Position numbers and translations under genes: made by a program
The notes under the pieces: model-generated
What the model was told of the DNA's origin: nothing
Database searches by the model: none
What the model saw: the letters and a program-made list of their open reading frames with translations, nothing else
NCBI GenBank assembly: GCA_024036415.1
Contig: JAMWET010000532.1
Span: forward strand, 521,501-585,500
Origin: Prochilodus magdalenae
Taxonomy: Eukaryota > Chordata > Actinopteri > Characiformes > Prochilodontidae
Direction: 5' to 3'
Length of the DNA: 64,000 nt
In this document: positions 52,947 through 64,000 of the stretch, piece after piece
Layout of the letters: the number at the start of each line of letters is the position of its first letter
How positions within the stretch are numbered: the first letter of the stretch is position 1

Positions 52947-55224
52947 TCAGCGTTTTCCACTTTTAGCAATAATATATATATATTTTTTACACAATTCATC
53001 CCAAACATAGCCAACCATTCAAGACATTTCATGTCTGATGCTTGCTTCTTTACATATGAACTGGAGCCATGAGGCTAATATTGTAGATTTACATCAACAA
53101 ACTAAAATGTTGTACTGCAGAAGCTTGACTTTTGGCCAGTTTATAGATAAGAGTATATTTTACAGTGTCATGAAGTGTATTGAATGTTTACATGCAAATG
53201 GAAGGATTATACATTTCCATTAGTCTTTAACTTATTAGCTTTGTTGTTCTATTGCCATTTTATAAGGAGCGAACATTGAATAATTGAGAAAATATTAAGG
53301 AAAGGAACGTTCGCTTTTCCTTATGTGTTACATTCATCAGCTAGAAAAGGCCAATCCTGCAATATCAGATCACACATTTCTATAGCAAAATTACTCCACA
53401 GAGCACAAAACCTGCCACTACATCATTCAAGCATATGCATCAAAGTCAGAATCGGCTACATTACTGCAATTTATCAGATTTAGATCAGTTACACTTTCCC
53501 TCTATCTGTACAGTACTGGCACTGATGCACTATGCATCTTATTCATTGCCCTGAGCTGTTTTCTTTCAGTAATGAAAATTCAGTTCATGGTTCCCCTTGG
53601 CTGGCTGCCCCTTAATGGGGCTTATCTGCAAGCCTGCAGACACCCTATTTGATGTCAGCACAGCAGCGGCCTCAATGTGCCCCCAGATGCTGACAGTGCT
53701 ACACATTTGTACCTCGAGGCAAACCAGAATGGGAACCACAAATCCTGTTTGTCCGGCTATACTCCATTTTTAAAACACATATCCAGCAGAGCGGGGCTCT
53801 GACTTTACGGAACATGCCCAGGAGATTGTTTTGAGGAAACAGTAAGCAGCAACTCAAGAAATTTGGGGTCAGCAGTTGTGTTTATGATGACCAGTGTGAG
53901 AAATTTCAGAAATGATCCTGTCAACAGCCTGGCAAGGTTTGAACTCACTTTCTGGAAGCCTACATAAAAACTCCATGTTCCAGAGCCTTATTATCAGTGC
54001 AACTGACAAAGCATTACGCTTCCCATTAGACTCATGTTTTGAGGATTAAATGAATAGGATTACAAAGCAGGCCAATTTTTTCAAATAAAATGCATATTCA
54101 GACAACAACAGCTTTCCAAAGTGTGGTTCAACAAAAATCTGCATGACACTTTGATTGTATAATAACTAGACAATGACAGGTCTGTAAATGGCAGTGCCAA
54201 TTTGCAAGACACCATAGTAATAAACCATTTTGACATTTTTTGGAAATGTCTTGTTTTGGGTAGTTAAGTAGTTACGTATTGAAACGTGGATGCTTTAGAT
54301 AGTTGTGTGAAATGTGTCCATCTATTAAATTATTTCAGCAATTTTCTCACAAACTAGTCAGATTCACAAAGCCTATTCTCATTTCACCATCTGGTTTACA
54401 GGCCAACTAAAACCCTTTTCCATCTAAAACCAAGTGTAGTCTGGGCAGAAAGCCATCTCTACACAGAGTAGCTAAAGTATTAAAAGTAGGGCTCTCTTTA
54501 TTTAGAGCACTATTCAACTGGGTCTTTTTTCAGACTTTGCACCTAGGAGTAACCTACATTTCTTTCACACAACAGCCATGTTTCAGATCAAGCATAAACC
54601 TTTTTCCAAGTACAGAATGAAGGAGCTTCGGCTAAAATGAGAGAAAAGGTACATAAAAAGAAAATGACTTTATTACGAACAAAAAAGGTTATGATAGAGA
54701 TACAGACACATATAGTGATATTATATAATATGATTATATATGTTATATAAATATTAATGCAAGAGAAATGAAAAACAGACACTCTGCAGAGTATAACAGG
54801 GTCAACCAACATCTGTACAAAGTCATGGACTGAAAGATTTCACATCGGCCTGTGGTATGGCTACACCTACAAAAGGCATGGGTAATGTTCTGTAAACTTA
54901 TGACCTCATATTAGATGTTATCTGATAAAACTTGGGCAATGATTTAATCGACCTCTAATAATCCTGTTTCAACATCAGCTTCAATTGCCTTAAACCCTCA
55001 GACCTTAAGTCTCTGAAGAGACCAATTTAACCAAGATAATAAGCTCTCATCCACTGGCTAACAATCCATGAAGGCTGACCCCCTTTACTAGCTTTCCATT
55101 TTCACACAAGGGACAGCAGACTGGGGAATAAATGGGTAACTGTGTGTCTGTGTGAACAGAAAACCCTTGATGGCTTCTGATTGAAAGAAGCATCTTCTGA
55201 AGCCTCTAATGCTTCTATGATAGT

Positions 55225-55381
55225 AGTGCTATTTCCCCACCTGCACTGTACACTTTATATATCCATAATGTTAAACCATACTTACTGATACTGCGCTACT
55301 CTTTGCTACTCTTTGCACATGTCCTGTACACATACTGTACTGTTTGCACACATTGTTTTTGTCTATTGTCTTTGCACTACA

Positions 55382-55452
<71 letters not shown>

Positions 55453-55552
55453 TTATTCACTGCACTGGAGAAGGAGCCTGACCGTGTTTCGTTATACTGT
55501 ACAACCCTGTATTGGTATAATGACAAAGTTGAATTGAATTGAATTGAATTGA
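55225..55552 (+). mobile_element. LINE 3' end, 5'-truncated
   Basis: Low-complexity 3' UTR-like sequence (ttgcacacattgtttttgtc; cgtgtttcgttatactgtac) ends in a short terminal repeat, (TTGAA)n, after caaagttgaattgaa. This is characteristic of Rex1/L2-type fish LINEs. A (TA)n expansion (55387-55440) interrupts it. It lies in the intron between the 5' UTR exon and the first common coding exon of lpin2. Confidence 0.7.
55387..55452. repeat. (TA)n(CA)n microsatellite
   Basis: About 27 TA units followed by a short CA run, embedded in the LINE fragment. Confidence 0.95.
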
Positions 55553-57675
55553 TAGTAAGTCTCATGAACACATTATCCATTAATGAGAATCTAAAGGTTT
55601 ATTCAATCAGGGGGCATTTAGTTGCTGGCCCTGATCGTGAAAGAGTGCCAGCAAAATATACTGATATAGGAGCAAAAAACAGATGAACATTTACATTAAT
55701 TAATCTAGGACAGGTAGACTAGATACATAATGATGATACAGTGTTACTAAGCATTGATTAAGCAGTTAGTTCTGTTGGTCTAATCAGCCATCAACAACAT
55801 TTATGTTTTTTACAATCTAGCTGTTATGGCTGATAGCAAAAGCTGTGATATGGACAGAAATTCTTATCATCACAGACAGCAATTTTGAGGGGCTCTGATA
55901 GTTAAAAAAAAAAAGAACATAAATCTTCATTTAAAGCATTTTAAATATAAGGTATATACATTAAAGAAATACAAAAAGACTTTAAATACACCACATTTAA
56001 ACTTGCCAGTGGAAGCAGGGGATTATTCCAAATGTTCTGCACCATTCAGCCTTTGAGAAGTCATTCAGAGCACGGTAGCCATGTTCAGACCTCTAGTCCA
56101 AATCCGATTTTTAGTGTAACCAGATTTTTTGATGGTCTACACAGCGAAAAAACATAAAATCCAACCAACATTTGGAGGAGGTCTGAAATGCGATTCCAAT
56201 CGGATTTCTACATATGCGTCTCAGTCTGGACAATCTTTATCGCACCTCTCACAAAAACAATCGTGTGAAATCTGGAATGACAAGTGTTGGGATGTTTAGA
56301 AGAATGCTACAACCAATCTGAGTCACAACCTGAAAGAGTGATTGACTGGAGGACGAGATGATGGATCTCCATTTCACCTGCTGCCACACTTTAAATCTGC
56401 ATCACCAGCTTAGCTATCAAGTTACTGACGCCCATGTCATTACCACAGCAACTCATACATACAAATCCAAACTGCGCAAATAACAGTCTGAATAGATCTG
56501 CTTTGATTTGTGAAACAAACTTAATCTGTCTGCAGTCTAAACCAAGCTTAGGTTGTGAGAGCTCTGCTCTAAAGAAATTTAGAATTGTTAATGGTGGTGG
56601 AAGGAGAAACAAAAATACAGCCACTTTATTTACCATCCAAAAGCTTTGGTAAATCTACTGAACTTGTCTTCTGGGTTTTCCTATGTAATGGTAACAGTAA
56701 AACCGTGGAAAGTCTAACTGGACTCTGCAAGCTTCTCTAGAATAAAGCACTGATTGTTTAAGGCTCCTTTAAAAGATGTAGACATTTTATAAATCAGTGA
56801 AATTCTACTTTAAATAAACTGAACAGTATTAAATATTTTATTTTTTATTTGAGTAAATATGAAACACACAATAATTGTAAAGTAAAATATCTACCAAGGG
56901 TATAACAATTCAGCTTCTTGGGAGTGCCTAAAAACCTGCCGCATGATATGTTAACAGTATTTGCTCTAGGAACAGGCTAATACATGTCTAAGAAGGGTAC
57001 GCTTTTCTCCTACTTCTGAGGTAAAGAGGAAGTGATATTTTCATGAAGCGAAGGTCTGCACTCATTGAAGGCTTACTTGCTTACTCACGCTTCATGCAGT
57101 ATAACCAGAATGAAATTGTTATTTTTTTTGCTGTGGTCTGAATGCACTGTTTAATATCTGTACGGAGAGTGTCATTGTGACCGCTATGTTGTTTACACAC
57201 TGTTGTTGCTCTCCTTAACACTTACACAGTGTAATACTCATGCTCTTCCTCACAAACACTGATTCTAGTTTTCAGGTATGTGATGAATTTTTCAAATCTT
57301 GTATTTAAAAATGATCATCTGTGAATACACTTTAATAAACAAAAGGTAAAATTCCACTTTGTAAAAGTTTTAGTGGCACATTGCAGGCTAATGAAAGAAG
57401 GTACGCAAGCTATGTATACCGGAGCTATACTATATGCTCATTCTACATCATCCTATGGCTGGAAAAACAATATACAGGGAGAGACATTATACATTGTTAT
57501 GGTAATAAATTATGTCAGGGAAGATGCAGAAAAATGAACTAAAATCAAAGATTAAATATATTCTGCTCCAAATGCATGAACAGTAATGGTAGATTGTGTT
57601 AATGAATTGTTATAGCTGGTAAATAAATGAAGCTGTCCACCAGCTCCAGGCCCAACCGTCAGTTTCTTTACTCAC

Positions 57676-57783
57676 CAAGGACCAACTAGGCTTAAGGGTT
57701 GAAGACTCATCCAGCTCACTGTTGTCTTCCTCTGTGCCACTAAAGGGGGGGTCTAACTCTGCCCAGGAACGCAATCGCTTCAT
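57676..57783 (-). CDS. lpin2: Candidate alternative first coding exon of lpin2
   Basis: A minus-strand ATG at 57783-57781 opens 36 codons, MKRLRSWAELDPPFSGTEED then NSELDESSTLKPSWSL, ending at a perfect donor (ttg|gtgagt). Spliced to the acceptor at 52916 it continues through Ala-Asp-Thr into MNYVGQL in frame, giving a lipin-2 with 39 extra residues (952 aa). An in-frame TGA at 57864-57862 lies upstream, so this ATG is the first available. Acidic, Ser/Glu-rich composition is protein-like. I do not recognise the segment; lipin-1 has known N-terminally extended isoforms, which makes the idea plausible. Transcription has not been shown. Confidence 0.5.
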
Positions 57784-57966
57784 TACAAGCTTCTCAATCT
57801 CCAAGTACAGTAGTAGCTCATGTGAACTCTTCCTCCTCGCTTCTGTGCTTCTGTTTTCCTGTCATCCTTAGCACTACCTCAAATACTGCCCGCACCCGGC
57901 CTTGGACTGACCCTCCCAGGTACAAACACAAACAGTCACACTCTGTGCGACATTACTGGATACTGT

Positions 57967-57974
57967 TTACGTAA
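57967..57974. promoter_or_regulatory. D-box-like palindrome TTACGTAA
   Basis: A perfect TTACGTAA, the consensus for PAR-bZIP/E4BP4 and related factors, lies about 185 bp upstream of the candidate alternative start. An 8-bp palindrome is expected about once per window by chance, and another occurs near 13850, so this is weak evidence. Confidence 0.3.
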
Positions 57975-58657
57975 CACTGTATTTTCTTTCACTTTCCTCT
58001 GATGCACTGAACCCAGCCACCGAGGGACTAATCAACCAATCAGACAAACTGACGCCTACTTTGTAACCAATGAGGCTGGGGATATAGGGTCAGCGTTTCT
58101 GAGACAGATAAGAGAGATGTTTCTTGTACTGTGGAGCTGACTGCTGATAAGGGGTCGACTAAAGTATGGGGAGGGGGGGCTTGGGGGAGGAGCGTATTCC
58201 TCTTCAGGTGCAACAGAGAATGTCACCTGACTGAGTACAACCCAGTTAATGATTTTACCAAAAATCTGGTGGTTCAACAACAGCAGTCAATGACCAGCTA
58301 TACAAGAGGGGAATTTTCTCTTCATTATTTAACCTGATTTATGACACATGCCAGCTCAGCTCTTCACAACAAACTAAACAGGCTGGACAACCTGATGTCC
58401 TGTTTTCCTGTCCCGAGCCCCTAAATACATGTCCAACGTACAGCTCGATGTGACACACCTACACTTGTTATTCCCTCAGACCTGATGAGCTACAGTTCAT
58501 AATCTATACATCAGGTCAAAGACACACAATATCCAAAGGTATTTAGTTAATAATTGTTAATATAGGGTTCAAGGGTCTCAAGCCAGATTGTAAGACGATA
58601 TAAGACTTTATTTACAACAGAAATAAAACAACAGAAAGTTGTAGAATTTGGAAAATG

Positions 58658-58659
<2 letters not shown>

Positions 58660-58722
<63 letters not shown>
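58660..58722. repeat. (TA)n microsatellite
   Basis: About 31 TA units in the lpin2 5' intron. Confidence 0.97.
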
Positions 58723-58725
<3 letters not shown>

Positions 58726-59988
58726 TAACAGGCAGTTTTTGTTTTAGTTTTAGATTCGGCGGATGTGGAATAGTTCAACAATACCACAATTCCACAGTCA
58801 TTTTAATCACGTGTTCAATGCCCATTCTGTTTCATTTCCTAATCCTGACTAAGCAAACTGAAACGATCACCCAGCCAAAAGGAAAGTTTATAAAGCTGTC
58901 TGTTAAACAGGTTTGACACAGGCTCCATTTCTCCTTTACTGTGATGTTTGACTACTGAAACAATTTGTAAAGAAAGATTTGAAAGGTGCTGTTGTGTTAG
59001 GCCTGGACACAAAGGTTATCGGGGTTAAAAAGACAAAGCCTAACAATAATCATTACTGCTTCAACTACCGAACACTTAGTTGCTATTTTCCGAAGGTTAA
59101 AGCTCAAAATATTTAAAGGCAGCACTGACCATTTTAGCGAGAAATTACAGAAGGCCAGAGAGGACAAGGGGTATCTCCAATTTTCAGATCTGTTATTTTG
59201 AGATCACGACTTAAATATCTTGTAATCTTGAGATAGTTATTACCTCGAGATCACAGAAGACATGGCCTCAAGATAACAGTCCAGACAGCTACCCCATGAC
59301 ATCTCTGGACTGCTGGAAGACAAGGCGAACAGCTGTTCTAACTAAAGTGTAGGTGTCCAGTGGACACTCATCTCTCTGAGGGAGGAATGGTGAGCTGGCA
59401 GTGGACAGTTTAAAAACTTAAAACAATAACTTACACCGTGACACGTTTAAACACGTCTGATAATTAAAGTTACCTTATTATAAACACCACATAGACCAAT
59501 TCAACACTTAATACAAATGACAGAAGCGAAAAGTGCTGTAATATTTATGAGGTTGGTGGTTATTTATTAAAGAAATGAGAACTCGTATGTCAGCCTACCT
59601 CAACTGTCGTTAGCGAGTTAGCTAGCAAGCTGTAACGGTACCACCGACGTTAGTAAACTAGCGAGAGCTTTGGGTATATTCGTGTTAAAAACACATTATT
59701 TCGAGGTATAAATCTGAAACATGTGAACACCCTGCTCCGACTTTCCCTCAGTATTAACCTGGCAGTACCAGCTAGCTATTAGCAGGCAGGTAAATAGTCC
59801 TGAATTGAGCCTTCACTGTGGTGAGTTAGCTAGCATAGCTAGTAGAACTAGCATCGGGCTACAGTCACTTCAGCTGGACAGCACAGCCACATTAACGCTA
59901 CCAGCCGGCAAAGTTAGAGTCAGTCCTTTAACTGTTAGACAAGTACAGAAAATAGCCCCAGCAGTCTTTTTATAGGATGTGTATTTAC
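58723..59988. other. lpin2 5' intron, first part
   Basis: No exon or transposon recognised. The sequence near 59600-59900 is rich in gttagctagc-like phrases, a degenerate repetition common in fish DNA near promoters. Confidence 0.4.
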
Positions 59989-60150
59989 CTGGTTTCCAGA
60001 GTAGCTAACGACGTTGTCGCCGGTCGAGGTTCCGCTTTCAGATCCAGATTAGCTCCCTCGCTGGTGTTACTCTTTCATTCCTGGACTGTCCTGTCCACAG
60101 AGAGTCGAAACCTCCGCCGAAAACCTGCCTCTGTCTGCACTCCCTATTCA
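59989..60150 (-). other. lpin2: lpin2 non-coding first exon (5' UTR)
   Basis: The minus strand reads ...tagctactctggaaaccag then gtaaat, a good donor at 59988. Joined to the acceptor at 52916, this gives an untranslated leader: reading back in frame from MNYVGQ meets a TAA within the exon and no ATG. The upstream boundary is a guess, set where CpG-rich sequence continues. Confidence 0.5.
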
Positions 60151-60300
60151 CCATAACCATCCCACTACGACGTGTTCTGTCTTGACGGGTACTAAGCCGT
60201 TGGTCATGTCTAAAGGTCGGCAGGTCCGCAGCGCTGAGACAGCAGCAGCGGTGATGTGATGTGATGGCCGCTCTGTAAAGGCCCTTCACGTGATTCACAG
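60040..60300 (-). promoter_or_regulatory. lpin2: Probable lpin2 main promoter region
   Basis: CpG-containing sequence, richer than its surroundings, lies around the proposed non-coding first exon, with no TATA box seen. It includes TCACGTGA at 60286-60293. A minus-strand open frame here (60298-60038) is probably incidental. Confidence 0.45.
60286..60293. promoter_or_regulatory. E-box palindrome TCACGTGA (proximal)
   Basis: A perfect TCACGTGA (CACGTG E-box with T/A flanks), preferred by USF and MiT/TFE factors. A second copy lies 182 bp further upstream of lpin2. Confidence 0.4.
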
Positions 60301-60990
60301 CTGTGGGAGACCACCAGCCCCTCCAACCAGAAGTTCACTTAATGCTATGAGTTGAAAGACACGGTTAGGCTTTGTGCTGCATGCTACCACTACAAAACTT
60401 TAATCACTGGATCATTTTGAACCGTTAAAGATACTGATATCTACCCCTAGCAGTCAGGGATCTTGGATCACGTGAGATACAGCACAGATAAACATGCCCA
60501 GCCTCAGAGCCGGAGAGGCTTCAGTTCAATCAGAGAGATAAACAAGAACAGGCGTATCGACACTCAGCGGCTGTCAGGCGGTTATCAGGAAATCAAAACG
60601 TCCATTCACTTAAAATGTATATCAGTACAGCTCCAGTCTACTGAATGAGAGCTGTTAGTTGTTATGATGATGCGAATCTCTGAGGAATATTTAAAGTCAA
60701 CATGATTAAAAAATCACAACTCATTTTATCTCTGTACTCGGATGTATTACTGAGTGAAAGCCGGTTCCATTATTGGTCAACACCATTTTTGTGCTAGTGC
60801 ACAATGACATCATCATAATGCAGGAGACGTTTTTAGATTTAGGCAAATCTGCCCCCCAGAGTTATATGCTGACTAATATTGGAATTTTTATCTGATTTTT
60901 AAAAGATTTTAAAAAATTTAGCTAAGAAATCCAGCACATTATTTTGATTCAAGCTAGAAGCATTAACACTGAATGCTGCGTGCCAGGCTG
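60301..60990. other. lpin2 upstream flank
   Basis: Unassigned single-copy-looking sequence. A 61-codon plus-strand frame (60463-60648) has no family resemblance. Confidence 0.4.
60468..60475. promoter_or_regulatory. E-box palindrome TCACGTGA (distal)
   Basis: Second perfect TCACGTGA, in the sequence ggatcacgtgagat. See the proximal site at 60286-60293. Confidence 0.4.
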
Positions 60991-61640
60991 CCTGTTTTGG
61001 GGTTAATGGGGATCTATTATGGTCATTTTCAATGTTTAGTGTATTTACCTCTTCTATCTTAACAGCTCTGTTAGAGAATTTGTCTATTTAAGCCCTGCCT
61101 TCTGATGAGTCCGCTGTGCGCTGATTGGTCAGCTCATCCACTCTGTTGTGATTGGTCAATCATCAGCTATAAATTGCGCCCCTTGTTGTGCACAAAAGCT
61201 GCTTAAGTGCTACTAGTGAGCAAAAGTTAGTTTTCTTAGAGGCTTTATACAGTGAGTTCCATATGTATTTGGGCATCAACAACTTTTATTGTTATTTTAG
61301 CTGTCAGGCACAGCATAGTTTAAATCACCTAATAAATACATCCAAACTGGGCAAATGGATTGATCAGCCTGTTTGTTGTAGGGGCTCAGAAGTAATTGGA
61401 CAAACTAACAATCATAGTTTTAGTACGCTGTTGCAAGTGCTCTTGCAAGTTTACGAGACTTCCCTGGCAGTGATGTGACAGGCCTTTGCTGCAGTTGTCT
61501 TCATTTCCTGTTGTTATTCGTGGTGATTTACCTTCAGTAAGTGAAATGCATGCTTTACTGGATTTCTGGCCCTTGCAGACAGAAAGTCTTGGGTCGCTTT
61601 TTCAGCATGCTTCAGGCCATTGTCCATTTGCATTGTGAAG
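60990..61640. mobile_element. Likely nested DNA-transposon fragments
   Basis: From about 61005, ggggatctattatggtcatt and two cgctgattggtcagct-like phrases (61110-61170) resemble a widespread fish interspersed repeat. From 61248, cagtgagttccatatgtatt looks like the terminal repeat of a second element, continuing with aagtaattggacaaactaac. No transposase motif is legible, so class and ends are uncertain. Confidence 0.4.
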
Positions 61641-62689
61641 TACTGTTGATTCATATGGCTAATGTATGAAAATGGTTGTAATTTCTACATTGTCTGTCCG
61701 GTTTGGTTGTAAACACACTTAAATCAAAGCTAAAAAGTCTAAATGCTGGAATTTTAAATGTAATCTCTGAATGGCATTTCATTTCTATAGTTGTTGTGCA
61801 CAAGATTAAATGCAGTCTTGATTTACTGTTTAAACCGGTAATGTCAGTTTAAACCTTAATAATTGTTAAACTAGGTTTCAAGTTTTTAACCAGCTTAGTC
61901 CATGATGGTACAAACCAACCCCTACTAAAATATGTGTCATAATGAATTATGCTTGAACTAACAGTACAGCAACAAGTAACAACTTACATGTTTTAGGTTA
62001 CAAGGTTATCTTATTCTGCTGCCCCAATATGATTAAGCTGACAAACATGCAGTGAGTACACTTGTTTGTTTTCTTAACTTACCATTACTACATATTACTT
62101 CTGTTTTCTTTCACAGACATATTTCACTTGGAAAGAATACAAGACCTGAAATGCAGAAGGGAAGTTTAAAGTGCCCCACAAAGACCCTTTCACCTTGCTA
62201 AACAGGTTCTCTGAACAAGCAAACACATTTTTTTGCATTGCATGGCTTTATTGTCTGTTGTTAAATGACACTACCTGGCGGTTTTGTGAGTTAAGACCAA
62301 CGCAAGGTCACTTTAGACCATCAACACTGAAACAGATATAAACAAGCAGCCTTTGGACATTCCTACACTCTTAAAGACCTGTCTCACGTAGAGTGCTGAG
62401 ACTGTTGTAAAACAACCTTGCAGTATTACTACAATTCTCAACCCCATCTATAGAGTCGGAGCTGCAAGCTGTGTGACACTGCACTACTAGTGCGACTTTC
62501 TATTTCATCATATTTGTATATATACTGTTTTAACACAAATGACAATTTTAAGCAAAAGGTGTTAGTCTTTGGTTTAGATGTCTTTAGTTAAGCTGTTTTA
62601 CAAGAAAACTTGACAACACTGTATTTTAGACATATAGACTACTATTTCTATTTCTAAGTGCACTGAATCGGAATAGCACATATTTTGAC
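61641..62689. other. lpin2-myom1 interval, unassigned
   Basis: No coding exon seen. A plus-strand acceptor-like sequence (ctgttttctttcacag, ending about 62116) is followed 585 bp later by a plus-strand AATAAA at 62701-62706, which could mark a non-coding plus-strand exon. Confidence 0.35.
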
Positions 62690-63513
62690 TTTATTATTTA
62701 AATAAAGTATTTAATTTATTTTGGCCGATCTGTTGTTGTTGTAATGTTTGGATGTAAATACATGAGACAGCTAAGTGCACTCACTCTGTATTTGAATGCA
62801 TCTATTACACATATGCCAAAATGTTGATGCATATAACACATAACTTATTGCACTAAATAGCCAGTTGCTTATCACTTTCACTGGAGCATGGTTATCATTT
62901 AAACAGCCATTTTAGCTAGTTGCTCAAATAACGTCAATCATATTGCAACTTTAGCTAACAGAACGTATCAGTAGTACTGTGATTCTTGCTTCAGTCAATT
63001 TGGCCATACGGGGAGTGGAACCAGAATCGGCCAATATAAAGTTTTGAACCGGCGCACCTCCTGCCTGTATTAAACTAAGAAATAACATTAAAATGAACAG
63101 ACAAAAAATGAAAACAGCACAGACATGAGCTAATTTGCACTACAGAATCCCAGTTTATATGTATTTAAGTAAGGCAACATTCTAAGTATTTCAATTCAAA
63201 TCATGTTCACCTCTTGAATTTCATAGTTGTATCCAGAAACTAGGTTGAAGCAGGTGCAGTAAAGCTTCATGAATATTTTAAATGTGATTATTTCAAATGC
63301 ACTTAATGTGCCATGTAAAGGGTTTACAGCAAGTGATAAACAACTTGTGCCAGTCTAAATGAACAGGCTAAGCTCAATGTGCTTTGTTTTGCTAAGGGCC
63401 AGCACACTGGTTTTCACTGTTTCTGGGTGGCCGAACATGCTTTGGAGTAAAATGCTGTGGGATGTGAACTGGTCATGTTCAGGATTCTTTATCCCCTCAA
63501 TCATCATCTTCCT
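62690..63513 (-). other. myom1: Probable myom1 3' UTR
   Basis: Follows the myom1 stop codon. The nearest minus-strand AATAAA signals are at 62715-62720 and 62690-62695, giving a 3' UTR of about 0.8 kb. A plus-strand AATAAA lies between them, so the site could serve convergent transcripts. Confidence 0.45.
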
Positions 63514-63774
63514 CTACTCTTTCTTCTCGGCCTCATCTTCTGGGAAGTAAACGCTGACCGTGAACTCGCCCGCTTCTTTGCCATACTTGTTCTTCACCAC
63601 CAGGGCGTATTTGCCCGAGTCGGCTGTGGTGACGGCTGCAATGGTTATGCTGGCAAACTTGCCATGCTCAAACTTCAGCGTGTAGTGGTCATCAGGCAGC
63701 AGCTCTTTGTCGTTCTTTGTCCAGCTGACTTCAGGAACAGGGTCACCCCATACGTTGCCAGTGAGGTTCAGAGA
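63514..63774 (-). CDS. myom1: myomesin-1 last coding exon: C-terminal Ig domain
   Basis: Encodes 86 residues and TAG (63516-63514), beginning SLNLTGNVWGDPVPEVSWTK, with DSGKYALVVKNKYG and FTVSVYFPEDEAEKKE. NVWGDP, VKNKYG and FTVSV match the last I-set immunoglobulin domain of MYOM1 better than MYOM2 (M-protein). Myomesin-1 crosslinks myosin filaments in the M-band of striated muscle, and this C-terminal domain forms the antiparallel dimer. The Cys expected after LNLT is Gly here. The acceptor cctcttcag follows a pyrimidine tract. The plus-strand frames 63359-63846 are shadows. Confidence 0.92.
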   Translation of the reverse strand, partial: SLNLTGNVWGDPVPEVSWTKNDKELLPDDHYTLKFEHGKFASITIAAVTTADSGKYALVVKNKYGKEAGEFTVSVYFPEDEAEKKE

Positions 63775-63971
63775 CTGAAGAGGAATAAAAGGAGAAGGAA
63801 AGTGAGGCAGAGTGTAGAATGTGCTTTGCCATCAGTATATTTATGATGTTCTGATTCAGAAGACAGATTACTCTTATCTTCTAATAGGCTGAAAAAGAAA
63901 AACACTATCATAGTTCAGGTGGAGTGTGATAATGAGGTTTCTTGTCATCTAGGGAGGAGGAGATGTATTAC

Positions 63972-64000
63972 CTTGCCTTCCTGGATAGTGACCACATCTG
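63972..64000 (-). CDS. myom1: myomesin-1 penultimate coding exon (partial)
   Basis: The last 29 bases of the exon end at donor gtaata and read DVVTIQEGK in the phase needed to join SLNLT. The rest of the exon and gene lie beyond the window. DVVTI-x-EGK is a myomesin-family phrase. Confidence 0.85.

Noticed and set aside
57967..57974. D-box TTACGTAA as proof of circadian control
   Set aside because: Another copy occurs near 13850 in an emilin2 intron, so its presence is compatible with chance. It is listed only as a weak site.

Overview
The window is vertebrate nuclear DNA, almost certainly from a ray-finned (teleost) fish. It has split genes with GT-AG introns, many Tc1-like transposon remnants of families common in fish, a tRNA-derived SINE, LINE 3' tails with short terminal repeats, and abundant (TA)n, (CA)n and GATA microsatellites. 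No bacterial or viral gene set was seen. All gene models were built by hand by translating and joining exons in phase; no alignment or expression data were used.

Three protein genes are present, in the order and orientation I recall for EMILIN2-LPIN2-MYOM1 on human 18p11.31. (1) emilin2 on the + strand (coding 8249-27507, nine exons, predicted 1053 aa): signal peptide, seven-cysteine EMI domain, one large coiled-coil exon, a proline-rich and short Gly-Pro segment, and a C-terminal C1q-like domain. (2) lpin2 on the - strand (coding 52907 down to 35475, 18 coding exons, predicted 913 aa): N-Lip domain, polybasic nuclear signal and the HAD-type C-Lip phosphatase with its DIDGT motif. It has a non-coding first exon near 60.0 kb and a possible in-frame alternative first coding exon near 57.7 kb. 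(3) the last two coding exons of myom1 on the - strand (64000 down to 63514), encoding the end of the C-terminal immunoglobulin domain. The genes are not known to act in one pathway: emilin2 is an extracellular matrix glycoprotein, lipin-2 a phosphatidate phosphatase and coactivator, myomesin-1 a sarcomeric M-band protein.

Layout: 1-8 kb is repeat-rich flank (a Tc1-like element inside a GATA microsatellite, a 39-bp minisatellite of about 47 units, GTTGCTA-type repeats split by another Tc1 fragment). 8.0-27.5 kb is emilin2, with transposons in introns 2, 4 and 5. 27.5-32.2 kb is its 3' flank with several transposon remnants and a dispersed repeat family. About 32.2-35.5 kb is probably lpin2 3' UTR. 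35.5-60.1 kb is lpin2. 60.1-63.5 kb is the lpin2-myom1 interval. 63.5-64.0 kb is the end of myom1.

No new biological system is evident. The most worthwhile leads are the alternative coding first exon of lpin2, a substitution in the lipin LxxIL motif, a lost B-strand cysteine in the last myomesin Ig domain, paired TCACGTGA sites upstream of lpin2, an unnamed dispersed repeat family, and a diverged direct duplication in lpin2 intron 1.
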